Source of the DNA: Ruegeria intermedia
GTDB lineage: Bacteria; Pseudomonadota; Alphaproteobacteria; Rhodobacterales; Rhodobacteraceae
Assembly: GCF_900129345.1 (NCBI RefSeq)
Contig: NZ_FQVK01000001.1
Span: forward strand, 273,393 to 337,392
Reading direction: 5' to 3'
DNA length: 64,000 bases
The notes under the pieces are model-generated. The model saw only the letters and a list, made by a program, of their open reading frames with translations. It made no database searches and had not been told where the DNA came from. Each line of letters opens with the position of its first letter. Position 1 is the stretch's first letter. The position numbers were made by a program, and so were the translations under genes. Below, piece by piece: positions 8,758 through 19,271 of this stretch.

Positions 8758-9480
8758 ATGCCCAACCCAACCGCAGCAATGCTGGTGATCGGGGATGAAA
8801 TCCTGTCGGGCCGCACCCGCGACGCCAACATGCACTTTCTGGCGCAGGAGCTGACCAAGCATGGCATCGATCTGAAAGAAGTTCGTATCGTCAGCGATGA
8901 CGCCGAGGCCATCGAAACCGCCGTCAAGGCGCTGTCGCAGGCCTATGACCATGTGTTCTCCAGCGGGGGCATCGGCCCGACCCATGACGACATCACCGCC
9001 GATTGCATCGCCCGCGCCTTCGGGGCCCGTATCGACGTTCGCGAAGACGCCCGCGCCCTGCTGGAGGCGCATTACGACCAGTCCGGGCTGGAGCTGAACG
9101 CCGCACGGCTGCGCATGGCGCGCATCCCCGATGGCGCGACGCTGATCGACAACCCGGTCTCAACCGCGCCGGGTTTTACCTTGGGCAACGTCCACGTGAT
9201 GGCCGGGGTGCCCTCGGTGTTCCGGGCGATGGTGGCCAGCGTGCTGCCTACCCTGACCGGAGGCAAGCCATTGTTGTCGCAGACCCTGCGCGTGAACCGG
9301 GGCGAGGGCGACATCGCCGCCAATCTGTCGGCCCTGGCACAGGATTTCGACGACCTGTCGATCGGCTGCTATCCGTTTCAGATCAACGGCGTGTTCGGCG
9401 CCAACGTGGTGGTGCGCGGCACCGACGGCGCCCGCATCGACGCCGCAATCACCCGCCTGGCAAGGGAGCTTGACCTTTGA
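8758..9480 (+). CDS. CinA-like molybdopterin-binding domain protein
   Basis: A 240-residue stand-alone MoCF-biosynthesis (MoeA/MogA-like) domain, related to the N-terminal half of CinA. Blocks: AAMLVIGDEILSGRTRDANM at the start, FSSGGIGPTHDDITADCIARA near 70-90, and VMAGVPSVFRAM. The CinA C-terminal amidase domain is missing, which is normal for this alphaproteobacterial group. Bacterial members of this family are linked to ADP-ribose/NMN hydrolysis or molybdopterin handling; the substrate here is unknown. ATG with GAGGAGA upstream. It heads a four-gene plus-strand run. Confidence 0.88.
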   Translation: MPNPTAAMLVIGDEILSGRTRDANMHFLAQELTKHGIDLKEVRIVSDDAEAIETAVKALSQAYDHVFSSGGIGPTHDDITADCIARAFGARIDVREDARALLEAHYDQSGLELNAARLRMARIPDGATLIDNPVSTAPGFTLGNVHVMAGVPSVFRAMVASVLPTLTGGKPLLSQTLRVNRGEGDIAANLSALAQDFDDLSIGCYPFQINGVFGANVVVRGTDGARIDAAITRLARELDL

Positions 9481-10187
9481 GCGTCGACTGGGCCGCCGTC
9501 GTTGACGGCACTTGGCCTGCCGCTCGGTACTCGCAACTGGGTCCGTTCCTGCTGCGCGAAGGGCAGGGGGGCGGCTCTCGCGTGTCGGCGGCCAGCCGCA
9601 CCGGCCCGGTCACCCCGCCGGATATCGACGCGGCCGAGGCGGCCATGCAGGCGATGGGGCAGAAACGCATCTTTTGCCTGCGTCCGGGTGATGAGGCACT
9701 GGACGAAATGCTGGCCACGCGGGGCTATGAGATCCTCGATCCGGTCAACATCCATGCCTGCCCGGTCGCGCGGCTGACCGACCAGCCGGTGCCGCCGGTC
9801 ACCGTTTTTACCCTGTGGGAGCCGCTGGCCATCATGCGCGAGATCTGGGCGCAGGGGGGCATCGGCCCCGAACGCCTGGCGGTGATGGAGCGCGCCCCCG
9901 GCCGCAAGACCGGCCTGTTGCTGCGGCACCGCGATCAGCCGGCGGGCACCGGTTTCGTGGCCATCCACGACGGCATCGCCATGCTGCATGCGCTCGAGAT
10001 CGTGCCGGCGCACCGCCGGCAGGGGCTGGGCCGCTGGGCGATGCGCGCCGCGGCCTTTTGGGCGCTGGACAATGGCGCCGATAGCCTTAGCGTGATCTGC
10101 ACCAAGGCGAATGAGGGGGCAAACGCGCTCTACCGCTCTCTGGGGATGGAGACCGTCGGAGAGTACCACTACCGCCAGCTGGTCTGA
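9477..10187 (+). CDS. GNAT-family N-acetyltransferase
   Basis: A 236-residue acetyltransferase. The acetyl-CoA-binding motif LEIVPAHRRQGLGRWAMRAAA (R-R-x-G-x-G) and the following CTKANEGANALYRSLGMET are classic GNAT motifs; the N-terminal ~130 residues form a second degenerate GNAT-like part. Substrate unknown. Start is TTG overlapping the upstream TGA (TTGA), inferred from coupling. It sits between the CinA-like and AhpD-like genes. Confidence 0.85.
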   Translation: MSVDWAAVVDGTWPAARYSQLGPFLLREGQGGGSRVSAASRTGPVTPPDIDAAEAAMQAMGQKRIFCLRPGDEALDEMLATRGYEILDPVNIHACPVARLTDQPVPPVTVFTLWEPLAIMREIWAQGGIGPERLAVMERAPGRKTGLLLRHRDQPAGTGFVAIHDGIAMLHALEIVPAHRRQGLGRWAMRAAAFWALDNGADSLSVICTKANEGANALYRSLGMETVGEYHYRQLV

Positions 10188-10203
10188 GAGGAGAACGACA
10201 GCC

Positions 10204-10776
10204 GTGACCGACACCGACATGCCCACCGCGCTGAACCTGCCGATGGTGGACCCGCTGCCGCCCGAAACGCAGAAATATTTCGACATCTGCACCGAAAAGC
10301 TGGGCATGATCCCCAACGTGCTGAAGGCCTATGCCTTCGACATCGACAAGCTGAATGCCTTCACGGCCATGTACAACGACCTGATGCTGGCCGACAGCAA
10401 CCTGTCCAAGCTCGAGCGTGAGATGATCGCGGTCGTGGTGTCGTCGATCAACCGCTGTTTCTATTGCCTGGTGGCGCATGGCGCGGCGGTGCGGCAACTG
10501 TCGGGCGACCCCAAGCTGGGCGAGATGCTGGTGATGAACTACCGTGTGGCGCCTTTGGGTGACCGACAGCGCGCGATGCTGGATTTCGCCGCCAAGATGA
10601 CCATCGCCAGCGCCGAGATCGAGGAGCCCGACCGCCAGCGCCTGCGCGACGTGGGGTTCTCGGATCGCGACATCTGGGACATCGCCAACGTTGCCGGGTT
10701 CTTCAACATGACCAACCGTGTGGCCAGCGCGACGGCGATGCAGCCGAACGACGAATACCACGCCCAATCGAGATGA
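10204..10776 (+). CDS. AhpD-like (carboxymuconolactone decarboxylase family) peroxidase-related protein
   Basis: A 190-residue protein with the alkylhydroperoxidase D-like fold. The redox motif CFYCLVAHG (C-x2-C-x3-H) near residue 80, preceded by LSKLEREMIAVVVSSINR, marks the 'peroxidase-related enzyme' subfamily (uncharacterised, ~190 residues). The start is the GTG with GAGGAG ten bases upstream; a longer frame lies within the preceding GNAT gene. Its TGA overlaps the ATG of the OmpA gene. Confidence 0.9.
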   Translation: MTDTDMPTALNLPMVDPLPPETQKYFDICTEKLGMIPNVLKAYAFDIDKLNAFTAMYNDLMLADSNLSKLEREMIAVVVSSINRCFYCLVAHGAAVRQLSGDPKLGEMLVMNYRVAPLGDRQRAMLDFAAKMTIASAEIEEPDRQRLRDVGFSDRDIWDIANVAGFFNMTNRVASATAMQPNDEYHAQSR

Positions 10777-11672
10777 TCCGTCTTGCCGCCCTGCTGTTCT
10801 GCCTGCTGGTCGGGCCGGTTGCGGCCCAGACCCTGACGTTGCCTGACAGCGCCCGGCAGGTCAGCGAACGCAACAGCCCGTTGGACAGCTATGACATGCC
10901 GATCGGGCCTTTTGCCGACGGCTCGGTGCCGGTGCGTCCGGTCGAAGGGCGGGTCGAGCGGATCACCTGGCGCCTGCAGGCGGGGTCCAGCACCACGCTG
11001 CAGCTGCTGGCGCCGCTGCGTGACCAGTTGCTGGCACAGGGCTATGACATCGTGTTCGAATGCGAGGCCCGCAGCTGCGGCGGTTTCGATTTCCGCTTTG
11101 CCATCGAGGTGGTGCCGACCCCCGACATGAACGTGTCCATCAACGATTACCGCTTTCTGTCCGCGACGCGCGGCGAAGAAGTTCTGACCCTGCTGGTCAG
11201 CCGCAGCCCGCCCGACGGGTATCTGCAGATGATCCGCGTCACACCCCAGGGCGCCAAGCCGCCGCCCCTGGTGGTTGAAGAGACGGTTCAGGGCGCAGGC
11301 GGCCTTCTGTCCGATCTGACGCGCGACGGCCATGTGATCCTGGATGATCTGAGCTTCGAATCCGGTGCCGTCGCACTGGGCGAAGGTCCGTTTGCCTCGT
11401 TGGCCTTGTTGGCCGCCTATCTGGCGGACAATCCGGGGGCACGGCTGGCCCTGGTCGGCCACACCGACGACACCGGAGACCTGCAGGCCAATATCGATGT
11501 CAGCACCCGCCGTGCCCAGGCCGTGCGGACCCGCCTGATCGAACGGCACGGCGTTTCCCCCGACCGGGTGCAGGCGCAGGGGGTGGGATATCTGGCGCCG
11601 TTGACGTCGAACGCAACCCCGGAAGGCCGCGAACTGAACCGCCGGGTCGAGGCGGTGCTGCTGGTCAACTGA
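10773..11672 (+). CDS. OmpA-family peptidoglycan-binding envelope protein
   Basis: A 299-residue exported protein. The signal peptide is MIRLAALLFCLLVGPVAAQ. The middle domain (~20-175) is not recognised and contains a CEARSCGGFDF cysteine pair. The C-terminal ~110 residues are an OmpA domain: LSFESGAVAL, LALVGHTDDTGDLQANIDVS, RRAQAVRTRLIERHGVSPDR, GYLAPLTSNATPEGRELNRRVE. The conserved Asp and Arg of this domain bind diaminopimelate, so the protein should tether to the cell wall. It is last in its operon. Confidence 0.9.
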   Translation: MIRLAALLFCLLVGPVAAQTLTLPDSARQVSERNSPLDSYDMPIGPFADGSVPVRPVEGRVERITWRLQAGSSTTLQLLAPLRDQLLAQGYDIVFECEARSCGGFDFRFAIEVVPTPDMNVSINDYRFLSATRGEEVLTLLVSRSPPDGYLQMIRVTPQGAKPPPLVVEETVQGAGGLLSDLTRDGHVILDDLSFESGAVALGEGPFASLALLAAYLADNPGARLALVGHTDDTGDLQANIDVSTRRAQAVRTRLIERHGVSPDRVQAQGVGYLAPLTSNATPEGRELNRRVEAVLLVN

Positions 11673-11680
11673 ACCTCGGC

Positions 11681-11711
11681 AAAAAAATGGCCCACGCAGG
11701 ACGCGCGGGCC
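11681..11711 (-). terminator. Rho-independent terminator of the LysR gene
   Basis: On the minus strand a GC-rich 9-base stem (GGCCCGCGC with GCGTGGGCC, one G-U pair) is followed by A and seven Ts. The wobble pair forms only in the minus-strand RNA, which supports termination of the LysR transcript. The plus-strand OmpA operon may share the hairpin but has no T-run. Confidence 0.85.
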
Positions 11712-11732
11712 GTTCAGGTGCCACCGGGAGAA

Positions 11733-12638
11733 TTACCAGTCCATCGGCCCCTTTTCCGCGAAGGAGTCGACGAGAAAATCGATGAAGGCGCGCACCTTGG
11801 GCTGGGTAAACCGGCCCGGCGGGTACACCGCATAGATGCCCTGTACCTCGTCCGGCAGCGACGGCATCGCGTCCACCACCTTGCCCGATTTCAGCGCATC
11901 CGCATACAGATAGCTGGGCAGATAGGCGATACCCAGCCCCGAGATCGCCGCGTTCAGCAGCGACTGCCCGTCATTCACGCTCAGCCATCCGGCCGTGCGC
12001 ACCTGCCGCTTTTCGCCCGAAGGCGCCGTCAGCTTCCAGACATTGCCCGAGGACTGGCTGGAGTAATGCAGCAGCTTGTGTTCGTTCAGATCGTCGATCT
12101 TTGCGGGCAGTCCGAAGCGTTCCACATAGCTGGGGGCGGCCACCATGCGCTTGACCGTTTCCGTCAGCTTGCGGGCGCGCAGGGTGCTGTCCTCCAACTC
12201 GCCGATGCGGACGGCCACGTCGAACCCTTCCGAGATCAGCTCGACATAGCGGTTGTTCAAGACCATGTTCACGGTGATGTCGGGATAGGCGGCCAGGAAT
12301 TCCGACAGGACCGGCGACAGGTGATTCACGCCGAAATCCGTCGCGACCGAGATCCGCAGCAGGCCCGACGGCGCCGATTGCATCGAGGTCACCAGCGCGT
12401 CGGCCTCTCCGGCGTCGTTCAGCACACGGCGGGCGCGATCGTAATAGGCCAGCCCGATCTCGGTCGGCGAAACACGGCGGGTGGTGCGGTTCAGCAGCCG
12501 CGCGCCCAGCCGGGCCTCGAGGCTCGACACATGCTTTGACACGGCTGATTTGGAAATGCCCATCTTCTTGGCCGCATCGGTGAAACCACCCTGGTCCACC
12601 ACATTGGCAAAGGCCTCCATTTCGGTCAGTCGGTCCAT
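11733..12638 (-). CDS. LysR-family transcriptional regulator
   Basis: A 301-residue LTTR. The N-terminal winged helix is clear: MDRLTEMEAFANVVDQGGFTDAAKKMGISKSAVSKHVSSLEARLGARLLNRTTRRV, followed by a periplasmic-binding-like effector domain ending PGRFTQPKVRAFIDFLVDSF. The type resembles the CrgA/AaeR subgroup (MDRL..M..F..V...GSF pattern). Start ATG with GGGGAACGAGA upstream; in-frame sequence up to 12824 is not conserved-looking. It is divergent from the DUF4399 gene across 229 bases; targets unknown. Confidence 0.93.
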   Translation of the reverse strand: MDRLTEMEAFANVVDQGGFTDAAKKMGISKSAVSKHVSSLEARLGARLLNRTTRRVSPTEIGLAYYDRARRVLNDAGEADALVTSMQSAPSGLLRISVATDFGVNHLSPVLSEFLAAYPDITVNMVLNNRYVELISEGFDVAVRIGELEDSTLRARKLTETVKRMVAAPSYVERFGLPAKIDDLNEHKLLHYSSQSSGNVWKLTAPSGEKRQVRTAGWLSVNDGQSLLNAAISGLGIAYLPSYLYADALKSGKVVDAMPSLPDEVQGIYAVYPPGRFTQPKVRAFIDFLVDSFAEKGPMDW

Positions 12639-12867
12639 TCTCGTTCCCCAGGTCTTCTGTTCGTTGCCCGACCATGGCCTTGAATCTGGGCGGAAACGGG
12701 GCAGACATGGGATAATATCAGGGTTTCGAATTGGATCGTTTGCGCTTCGGAAACGCGGAAACAGTGGCGCCTCGGGCGTTCGACGCCCCGATGTTCCGGC
12801 GGTTTTTGGAGCATTTGCCTGCACATGCTACGCTGAAGGCGGCAATTCCTTGACCAGGGAGGTGATG

Positions 12868-13305
12868 ATGAGGATCATATTCGCGTGCATATTCTGCCTT
12901 GTGGCATCGGTCGCACAGGCCGGAGGGCCGACCGCATCCAACCCCGACGCCAAGGTCTATTTCGTGCAGCCATCCGATGGCGACACGGTGACGTCGCCGG
13001 TGACCATCGTCTTTGGTCTCAGCGGCATGGGGGTTGCACCGGCCGGAACCGAAAAGGAGAACACCGGCCACCATCATTTGCTGATCGACCGCCCGCCGCT
13101 GGGGCAGGGCGAAGACGGGGCGGACGAGTTGTCCAACGGCCTGCCGTCAGACGCGCATCACATGCATTTCGGCGGCGGCCAGACCGAGGTCACGCTGGAC
13201 CTCGCGCCCGGCCCGCATACGCTGCAACTGGTTCTGGGCGACGCCGGGCATGTGCCGCATTCTTCGCCGGTCGTGTCCGAGGTGATCACGATCACCGTCG
13301 AGTAG
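12868..13305 (+). CDS. Exported DUF4399 protein
   Basis: A 145-residue secreted protein with signal peptide MRIIFACIFCLVASVAQA. The mature domain is DUF4399: VYFVQPSDGDTVTSPVTIVFGLSGMGVAPAGTE, then GHHHLLID and SDAHHMHFGGGQTEVTLDLAPG, PHTLQLVLGDAGH. The many conserved histidines (GHHH, HHMHF, HVPH) suggest metal binding, but the function of this family is unknown. GGGAGGTG lies just before ATGATG; spacing favours the second ATG. Confidence 0.88.
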   Translation: MRIIFACIFCLVASVAQAGGPTASNPDAKVYFVQPSDGDTVTSPVTIVFGLSGMGVAPAGTEKENTGHHHLLIDRPPLGQGEDGADELSNGLPSDAHHMHFGGGQTEVTLDLAPGPHTLQLVLGDAGHVPHSSPVVSEVITITVE

Positions 13306-13322
13306 ACCCGCCCCCGATGAGA

Positions 13323-13700
13323 TCAGGCGGCCGCAGGCAGCAGGAAAATGTTGCGCGCCGTGGCCGAATGCAGCCGATCCGCGCCATACCACCGGCCCAG
13401 GACCGTCTTGTCCATTATGTCCGGATTGGCGGCGATGAACGCATCAAGATCTTCGTAGGGGGCTTGATCCATGCGCTCGGCAATCAGGCTCATGAAGGCG
13501 TAGGTGATCTTCAGGTTGAATTTTTCGGGCGCGCCGGCTTTGGCCGCAAGCGCCCGGATCCCTTTGGCGTAGATCGCCGACGCGTCGATGAAATCGTATT
13601 TCTTCAGCAGCTCGAAGGCGACCTGGACATGGGCAGGGTGGTCAAAAGTCGAATTGTCGATCTCATGGGCCTCGAAGGCGCGGGCAAGTGCGGTGGTCAT
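13323..13700 (-). CDS. Hypothetical helical protein downstream of an RHH regulator
   Basis: A 125-residue protein I cannot name. It looks all-helical and soluble, with the segment NSTFDHPAHVQVAFELLKKYDF and later IYAKGIRALAAKAG, FNLKITYAFMSLIAERMD. The F-x-H-x-x-H-V pattern recalls a small widespread family of unknown function. Its ATG overlaps the stop of the RHH gene by 4 bases, so the two are translated together. No catalytic motif is evident apart from the histidines. Confidence 0.75.
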   Translation of the reverse strand: MTTALARAFEAHEIDNSTFDHPAHVQVAFELLKKYDFIDASAIYAKGIRALAAKAGAPEKFNLKITYAFMSLIAERMDQAPYEDLDAFIAANPDIMDKTVLGRWYGADRLHSATARNIFLLPAAA

Positions 13701-13948
13701 TCTTCCGTTTCCTTGAACTTGTGGCTGTCTCCGGCGGTCCAGTCCAATTCGTAGACGGCTTTGAGTTGTTGGATCTTGGCCAGGGTCTCGTCCGAAAACG
13801 GGGACTTGTTCTCGAAACTGTGCAGGACGATGCCTTCGATCAGGTCACCCAGCGACATGTCCAGAGACTCGGCCAGCCCCTTGAGAACCTTCAGCAGGCG
13901 TTTTTCGATCCGGAGGCCGGTTTGGGTGCGTTCGATCTTGGTGTTCAT
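13697..13948 (-). CDS. Ribbon-helix-helix-like small DNA-binding protein
   Basis: An 83-residue protein with a basic strand-helix-helix N-terminus: KIERTQTGLRIEKRLLKVLKGLAESLDMSLGDLIEGIVLHSFE. The short beta strand TGLRIEKRLL followed by two helices separated by SLGDL fits the ribbon-helix-helix fold of CopG/Arc-type repressors. The C-terminal 35 residues (SDETLAKIQQLKAVYELDW) are acidic/helical. The start is the ATG just after a palindromic site, without a strong ribosome site, so the mRNA may be nearly leaderless. It is the first gene of a two-gene unit. Autoregulation is inferred, not shown. Confidence 0.7.
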   Translation of the reverse strand: MNTKIERTQTGLRIEKRLLKVLKGLAESLDMSLGDLIEGIVLHSFENKSPFSDETLAKIQQLKAVYELDWTAGDSHKFKETEE

Positions 13949-13951
13949 GGT

Positions 13952-13986
13952 GTTACCGATGTACCGTGGTAACTCTGTTGTCAAGT
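13952..13986 (-). promoter_or_regulatory. Putative promoter/operator of the RHH two-gene unit
   Basis: An inverted repeat GTTACC-N10-GGTAAC (13952-13973) lies 4 bases upstream of the RHH start codon. On the minus strand a consensus TTGACA (13986-13981) precedes it, so the repeat would cover the -10 region and transcription start, a typical place for autorepressor binding. The -10 hexamer itself is weak. Confidence 0.5.
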
Positions 13987-13990
13987 TTCA

Positions 13991-14025
13991 AAACAAAAAA
14001 AGCCGCTTCCCCCGAAGCGGCTTTT
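13991..14025 (-). terminator. Rho-independent terminator of fadH
   Basis: The stem AGCCGCTTC / GAAGCGGCT (loop CCCC on the plus strand) is followed on the minus strand by TTTTTTTGTTTTG. It lies 21 bases after the fadH stop and directly upstream of the RHH promoter, insulating the two units. Confidence 0.92.
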
Positions 14026-14045
14026 GGACCGAGTGAATTCGGGAT

Positions 14046-16193
<2,148 letters not shown>

Positions 16194-16208
16194 TCACGAG
16201 GCCCGCCC

Positions 16209-16694
16209 ATGACCCCAGAACAGATCGCCAAACTGCCCTATCGCCCCTGCGTGGGCCTGATGCTGATGAATGACCGGGGCAAGATCTTCGTCGGCCAGCG
16301 CAACGACCGGTTCGAGGACGCCTGGCAGATGCCCCAGGGCGGCGTGGACGAGGGCGAATCCCCGCGCGAAGCAGCCCTGCGCGAATTGCAGGAGGAAATC
16401 GGCGTCACCCCCGACCTGGTGGAAATCGTGGCCGAGACCGACGGCTGGCTGCCCTATGACCTGCCGCATGACATCGTGCCCAAGATCTGGAAGGGCCGCT
16501 ATCGCGGGCAGCAGCAGAAATGGTTCCTGTTGCGGTTTCTGGGAACCGACGACCAGATCGACATTCAGACCGACCACCCCGAGTTCACCCGCTGGAAATG
16601 GCAGGACCCCGACCGCCTGATCGCCGAGATCGTGCCCTTCAAGCGCGAGGTCTACGAGCGGGTGATGGAGGCGTTTGGGGGGTATTTGGGGTGA
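16209..16694 (+). CDS. rppH: RNA pyrophosphohydrolase (Nudix)
   Basis: A 161-residue Nudix hydrolase that removes pyrophosphate from 5'-triphosphorylated RNA or dinucleoside polyphosphates. The start [11 protein letters not shown] and [12 protein letters not shown] are RppH-specific, and the Nudix box [23 protein letters not shown] is complete. The later FEDAW and [13 protein letters not shown] are also diagnostic. It is divergent from fadH with a 135-base gap. Confidence 0.95.
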   Translation: MTPEQIAKLPYRPCVGLMLMNDRGKIFVGQRNDRFEDAWQMPQGGVDEGESPREAALRELQEEIGVTPDLVEIVAETDGWLPYDLPHDIVPKIWKGRYRGQQQKWFLLRFLGTDDQIDIQTDHPEFTRWKWQDPDRLIAEIVPFKREVYERVMEAFGGYLG

Positions 16695-16765
16695 GGGATC
16701 GTTTTCCTTCTTAACGCCCTGATTTTAATAAATTTTTGAAATACAAAGAAGGTCCATAGTGTGCT

Positions 16766-17347
16766 TCATCCATGCGCATAAAGCACGTTTGAGCAAACGA
16801 AGAGGAAAGGGATAAAGCTGACGAAGCACCAAGCTATCCGAGACAACCAATTGACCATTTCGCTCCTTCGATCGTTGGGGTCAATTTCAATTTCTGGGGC
16901 GAATGCTTTCCCGCGAATTGCTTCGATGGAAAGAAAAGGGATAGCGACAGGCCACGTAAGAAACAGAAAAACGCGACGTGGCCACCGGATAAACACCTGG
17001 CTCATCGCCCATTCGATCTTCCAGCTAAAGGGAATGAAGCCATACTCTTCCAAGGCGTCTTCCGGTCCGAAATGCCAGTTTTCGTCCCAACTCGGAATTG
17101 GTGATGTACGGACTACGATTATCGAGATGATCGAGTAATCAATCAGCCACGAAGGTACACGAAACGGCATCCACCAAAGAAGCACGGCGATTGTCCACTC
17201 TTTCACAGAGCGCCAGTGCTCCATTACGCCCTGCTCGAACCAATTCTGCCACTCGACTATCGCATCGCTCAGGCCGGCCAAGCCGAGCCAAGCAAGCACG
17301 GTCATAACAATCCAGCGAAAGAAGGACTTTTCTTTTTTCCGAGTCAC
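16766..17347 (-). CDS. Orphan membrane protein in an AT-rich patch
   Basis: A 193-residue hypothetical membrane protein with a basic start (TRKKEKSFFRW), a first hydrophobic helix (WIVMTVLAWLGLAGL), a second around WTIAVLLWWMPF to SIISIIVV, a third at VFLFLTWPVAIPFL, and a C-terminal helix IAWCFVSFIPFLFVC. It is tryptophan-rich and matches no family I know. Base composition here is visibly lower in GC than in the flanking genes, and codon use includes many AT-ending codons, suggesting recent acquisition. GTG start assumed; ATG at 17305 is an alternative. Confidence that it is expressed is moderate. Confidence 0.6.
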   Translation of the reverse strand: MTRKKEKSFFRWIVMTVLAWLGLAGLSDAIVEWQNWFEQGVMEHWRSVKEWTIAVLLWWMPFRVPSWLIDYSIISIIVVRTSPIPSWDENWHFGPEDALEEYGFIPFSWKIEWAMSQVFIRWPRRVFLFLTWPVAIPFLSIEAIRGKAFAPEIEIDPNDRRSEMVNWLSRIAWCFVSFIPFLFVCSNVLYAHG

Positions 17348-17508
17348 GAGCTGGACACTATCGGAGACTGAATGCGCATGTAAGTCTCCACATCATCAAA
17401 CATTTCCTCGACCTACAGCCGCATTCCCCTTCGTCAAAAATGTTGGCAGGACATCGGCATCCTGCCTGAACGTCGAGACCCGAGAAGTAGCAAAGTCGCA
17501 AGCCCCCC

Positions 17509-18498
17509 TCAAACCAACCCCTCTTCCCTCAACAACTCCAGCACGTTGGTATCCGGCCGTGGGCCGATATGGCTGATTACCTCGCGGGCGCAGACGTTGC
17601 CAATGCGGGCGCAGGTTTCCATGTCGCGGCCCGTCGCCATGCCGAACAGGAACCCGGCGGCGAACTGGTCGCCCGCGCCGGTGGCGTCCACCGGCACCAC
17701 TTTCTCGACCGGTACATCGATGCGCGTGCCGTCGTGCAGAACCGTCACCCCGTCGCCCGAGCGGGTGCAGACCACCAACGGGCAGATCGCGGCGGTCTTG
17801 GCCAGCGCCTCTTCCAGGTCGTCGGTCTCGAACAGCGATTTGATCTCGGCCTCGTTGCCGATCACGAAATCCAGCTCGTGTTCGATCAGCAGCAGGAAAT
17901 CGGTACGGTGACGCTCGACGCAGAACGGGTCGGAGATGGCGATGCCGGTCTTGCCGCCGCCGTTGCGGCAGTCGCGCGCGGCCTCCAGGAAGGCGGTCTT
18001 GCCCTTCTCCTTGTCGAACAGATACCCCTCGAGGAACATGATCTGGCTGTTGCCCGCCACCTCGGCCGGTACGTCCGTCGAGGACAGTTCGGACGAGATA
18101 CCCAGATAGGTGTTCATCGACCGTTCGCCATCGGGCGAAACGAAGATCATCGAACGCGAGGTCGGCAGCTCGCCCCCCGGCACCGGCGGGTTCACGAAAT
18201 CCACGCCGTCCTCGTTCATCGCATCGGCATAGAACCGGCCCAGCGCATCATCATGCACCCGCCCGATGAAGGCCGCGTCCAGACCCAGCGCACCCGCGCC
18301 CGCGATGGTGTTGGCCACCGACCCACCCGGCGTCTGCACCCGGTTTTCCATGGCCGCATACAGCACCTCGCCGCGTTCCCGCTCGATCAGCTGCATAATG
18401 CCCTTCTCGATCCCCATCATCTCGAGAAAGCTGTCGTCGGCCTGAGAGATGACGTCCACGACGGCGTTGCCGATGCCGGTCAGGTGATAGGTTTTCAT
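17509..18498 (-). CDS. PfkB-family sugar/nucleoside kinase (adenosine kinase-like)
   Basis: A 329-residue ribokinase-fold kinase. It has the N-terminal GIGNAVVDVI, the PfkB-1 motif GGSVANTIAGAGALG near residue 55, and the PfkB-2 motif DATGAGDQFAAGFLFGMATGRD near 280, with the catalytic Asp in GAGD. The overall pattern is that of the alphaproteobacterial adenosine-kinase-like clade, so adenosine or a ribonucleoside is the most likely substrate. It overlaps the stop of nth by 4 bases, so nth and this gene are co-transcribed. Confidence 0.9.
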   Translation of the reverse strand: MKTYHLTGIGNAVVDVISQADDSFLEMMGIEKGIMQLIERERGEVLYAAMENRVQTPGGSVANTIAGAGALGLDAAFIGRVHDDALGRFYADAMNEDGVDFVNPPVPGGELPTSRSMIFVSPDGERSMNTYLGISSELSSTDVPAEVAGNSQIMFLEGYLFDKEKGKTAFLEAARDCRNGGGKTGIAISDPFCVERHRTDFLLLIEHELDFVIGNEAEIKSLFETDDLEEALAKTAAICPLVVCTRSGDGVTVLHDGTRIDVPVEKVVPVDATGAGDQFAAGFLFGMATGRDMETCARIGNVCAREVISHIGPRPDTNVLELLREEGLV

Positions 18499-19139
18499 AG
18501 GGTCTTGTCCTCGAATTGGCACAGGTCGCGGATCAGGCAGGTGCCGCATTGCGGTTTGCGCGCCTTGCAGTGGTACCGGCCGTGCAGGATCAACCAGTGA
18601 TGGGCGTGAAGCTGAAAGTCCACGGGGATATTGTCTTCGATGGCGCGTTCCACGGCGTCCACGTCCTTGCCGGGGCAGATGCCGGTGCGGTTGCCGACGC
18701 GAAAGATATGGGTGTCCACCGCCTGCGCCGGGTATCGCCACCACATGTTCAGCACCACGTTCGCGGTCTTGCGCCCGACGCCCGGCAGCGACTGCAGTGC
18801 GGCGCGCGAGTTGGGAACCTCGCCGCCGTATTCCTCGACCAGGATGCGCGACATCTTGATGACGTTCTTGGCCTTCTGGCGGAACAGGCCGATGGTCTTG
18901 ATGTGTTCGATCAGCCCCTCTTCGCCGAGGTCGAGCATCTTCTGCGGTGTGTCCGCGATCTTGAACAGCGCGCGGGTGGCCTTGTTGACGCCCGCATCGG
19001 TCGCCTGCGCCGATAGCGCCACGGCGACGACCAGCGTGTATACGTTCACATGCTCAAGCTCGCCCTTGGGTTCGGGGTCGGCCTGCTGGAACCGGGTAAA
19101 GATCTCGCGGATCGTGTGATAATCAAGCTGCTTTGCCAT
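18495..19139 (-). CDS. nth: Endonuclease III (DNA glycosylase/AP lyase)
   Basis: A 214-residue base-excision-repair enzyme that removes oxidised pyrimidines and cleaves AP sites. It has the helix-hairpin-helix LQSLPGVGRKTANVVLN with the catalytic Lys, VDTHIFRVGNR with the catalytic Asp, and the C-terminal 4Fe-4S loop with spacing C-x6-C-x2-C-x5-C (CKARKPQCGTCLIRDLC). The length equals E. coli Nth (211). Start MAKQLDYHTIREIF; the longer upstream frame is not conserved. Confidence 0.96.
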   Translation of the reverse strand: MAKQLDYHTIREIFTRFQQADPEPKGELEHVNVYTLVVAVALSAQATDAGVNKATRALFKIADTPQKMLDLGEEGLIEHIKTIGLFRQKAKNVIKMSRILVEEYGGEVPNSRAALQSLPGVGRKTANVVLNMWWRYPAQAVDTHIFRVGNRTGICPGKDVDAVERAIEDNIPVDFQLHAHHWLILHGRYHCKARKPQCGTCLIRDLCQFEDKTL

Positions 19140-19271
19140 CCGGGCCTTAATGCCGCCCGCGGTGCCGGGTGACAAGCCCAAAGCCCGCTGCACCGGCAAT
19201 GCGCAAGTTTCGGGTCGCACGGTCGGGCCCGGCCCGGCTAGGATGGGGCAAGCCACAGCAAGGTGAATGCC

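Noticed and set aside
13323..13948. Classical toxin-antitoxin pair
   Set aside because: The RHH protein fits an antitoxin, but the partner resembles no known toxin family, so I only list it as an autoregulated two-gene unit.
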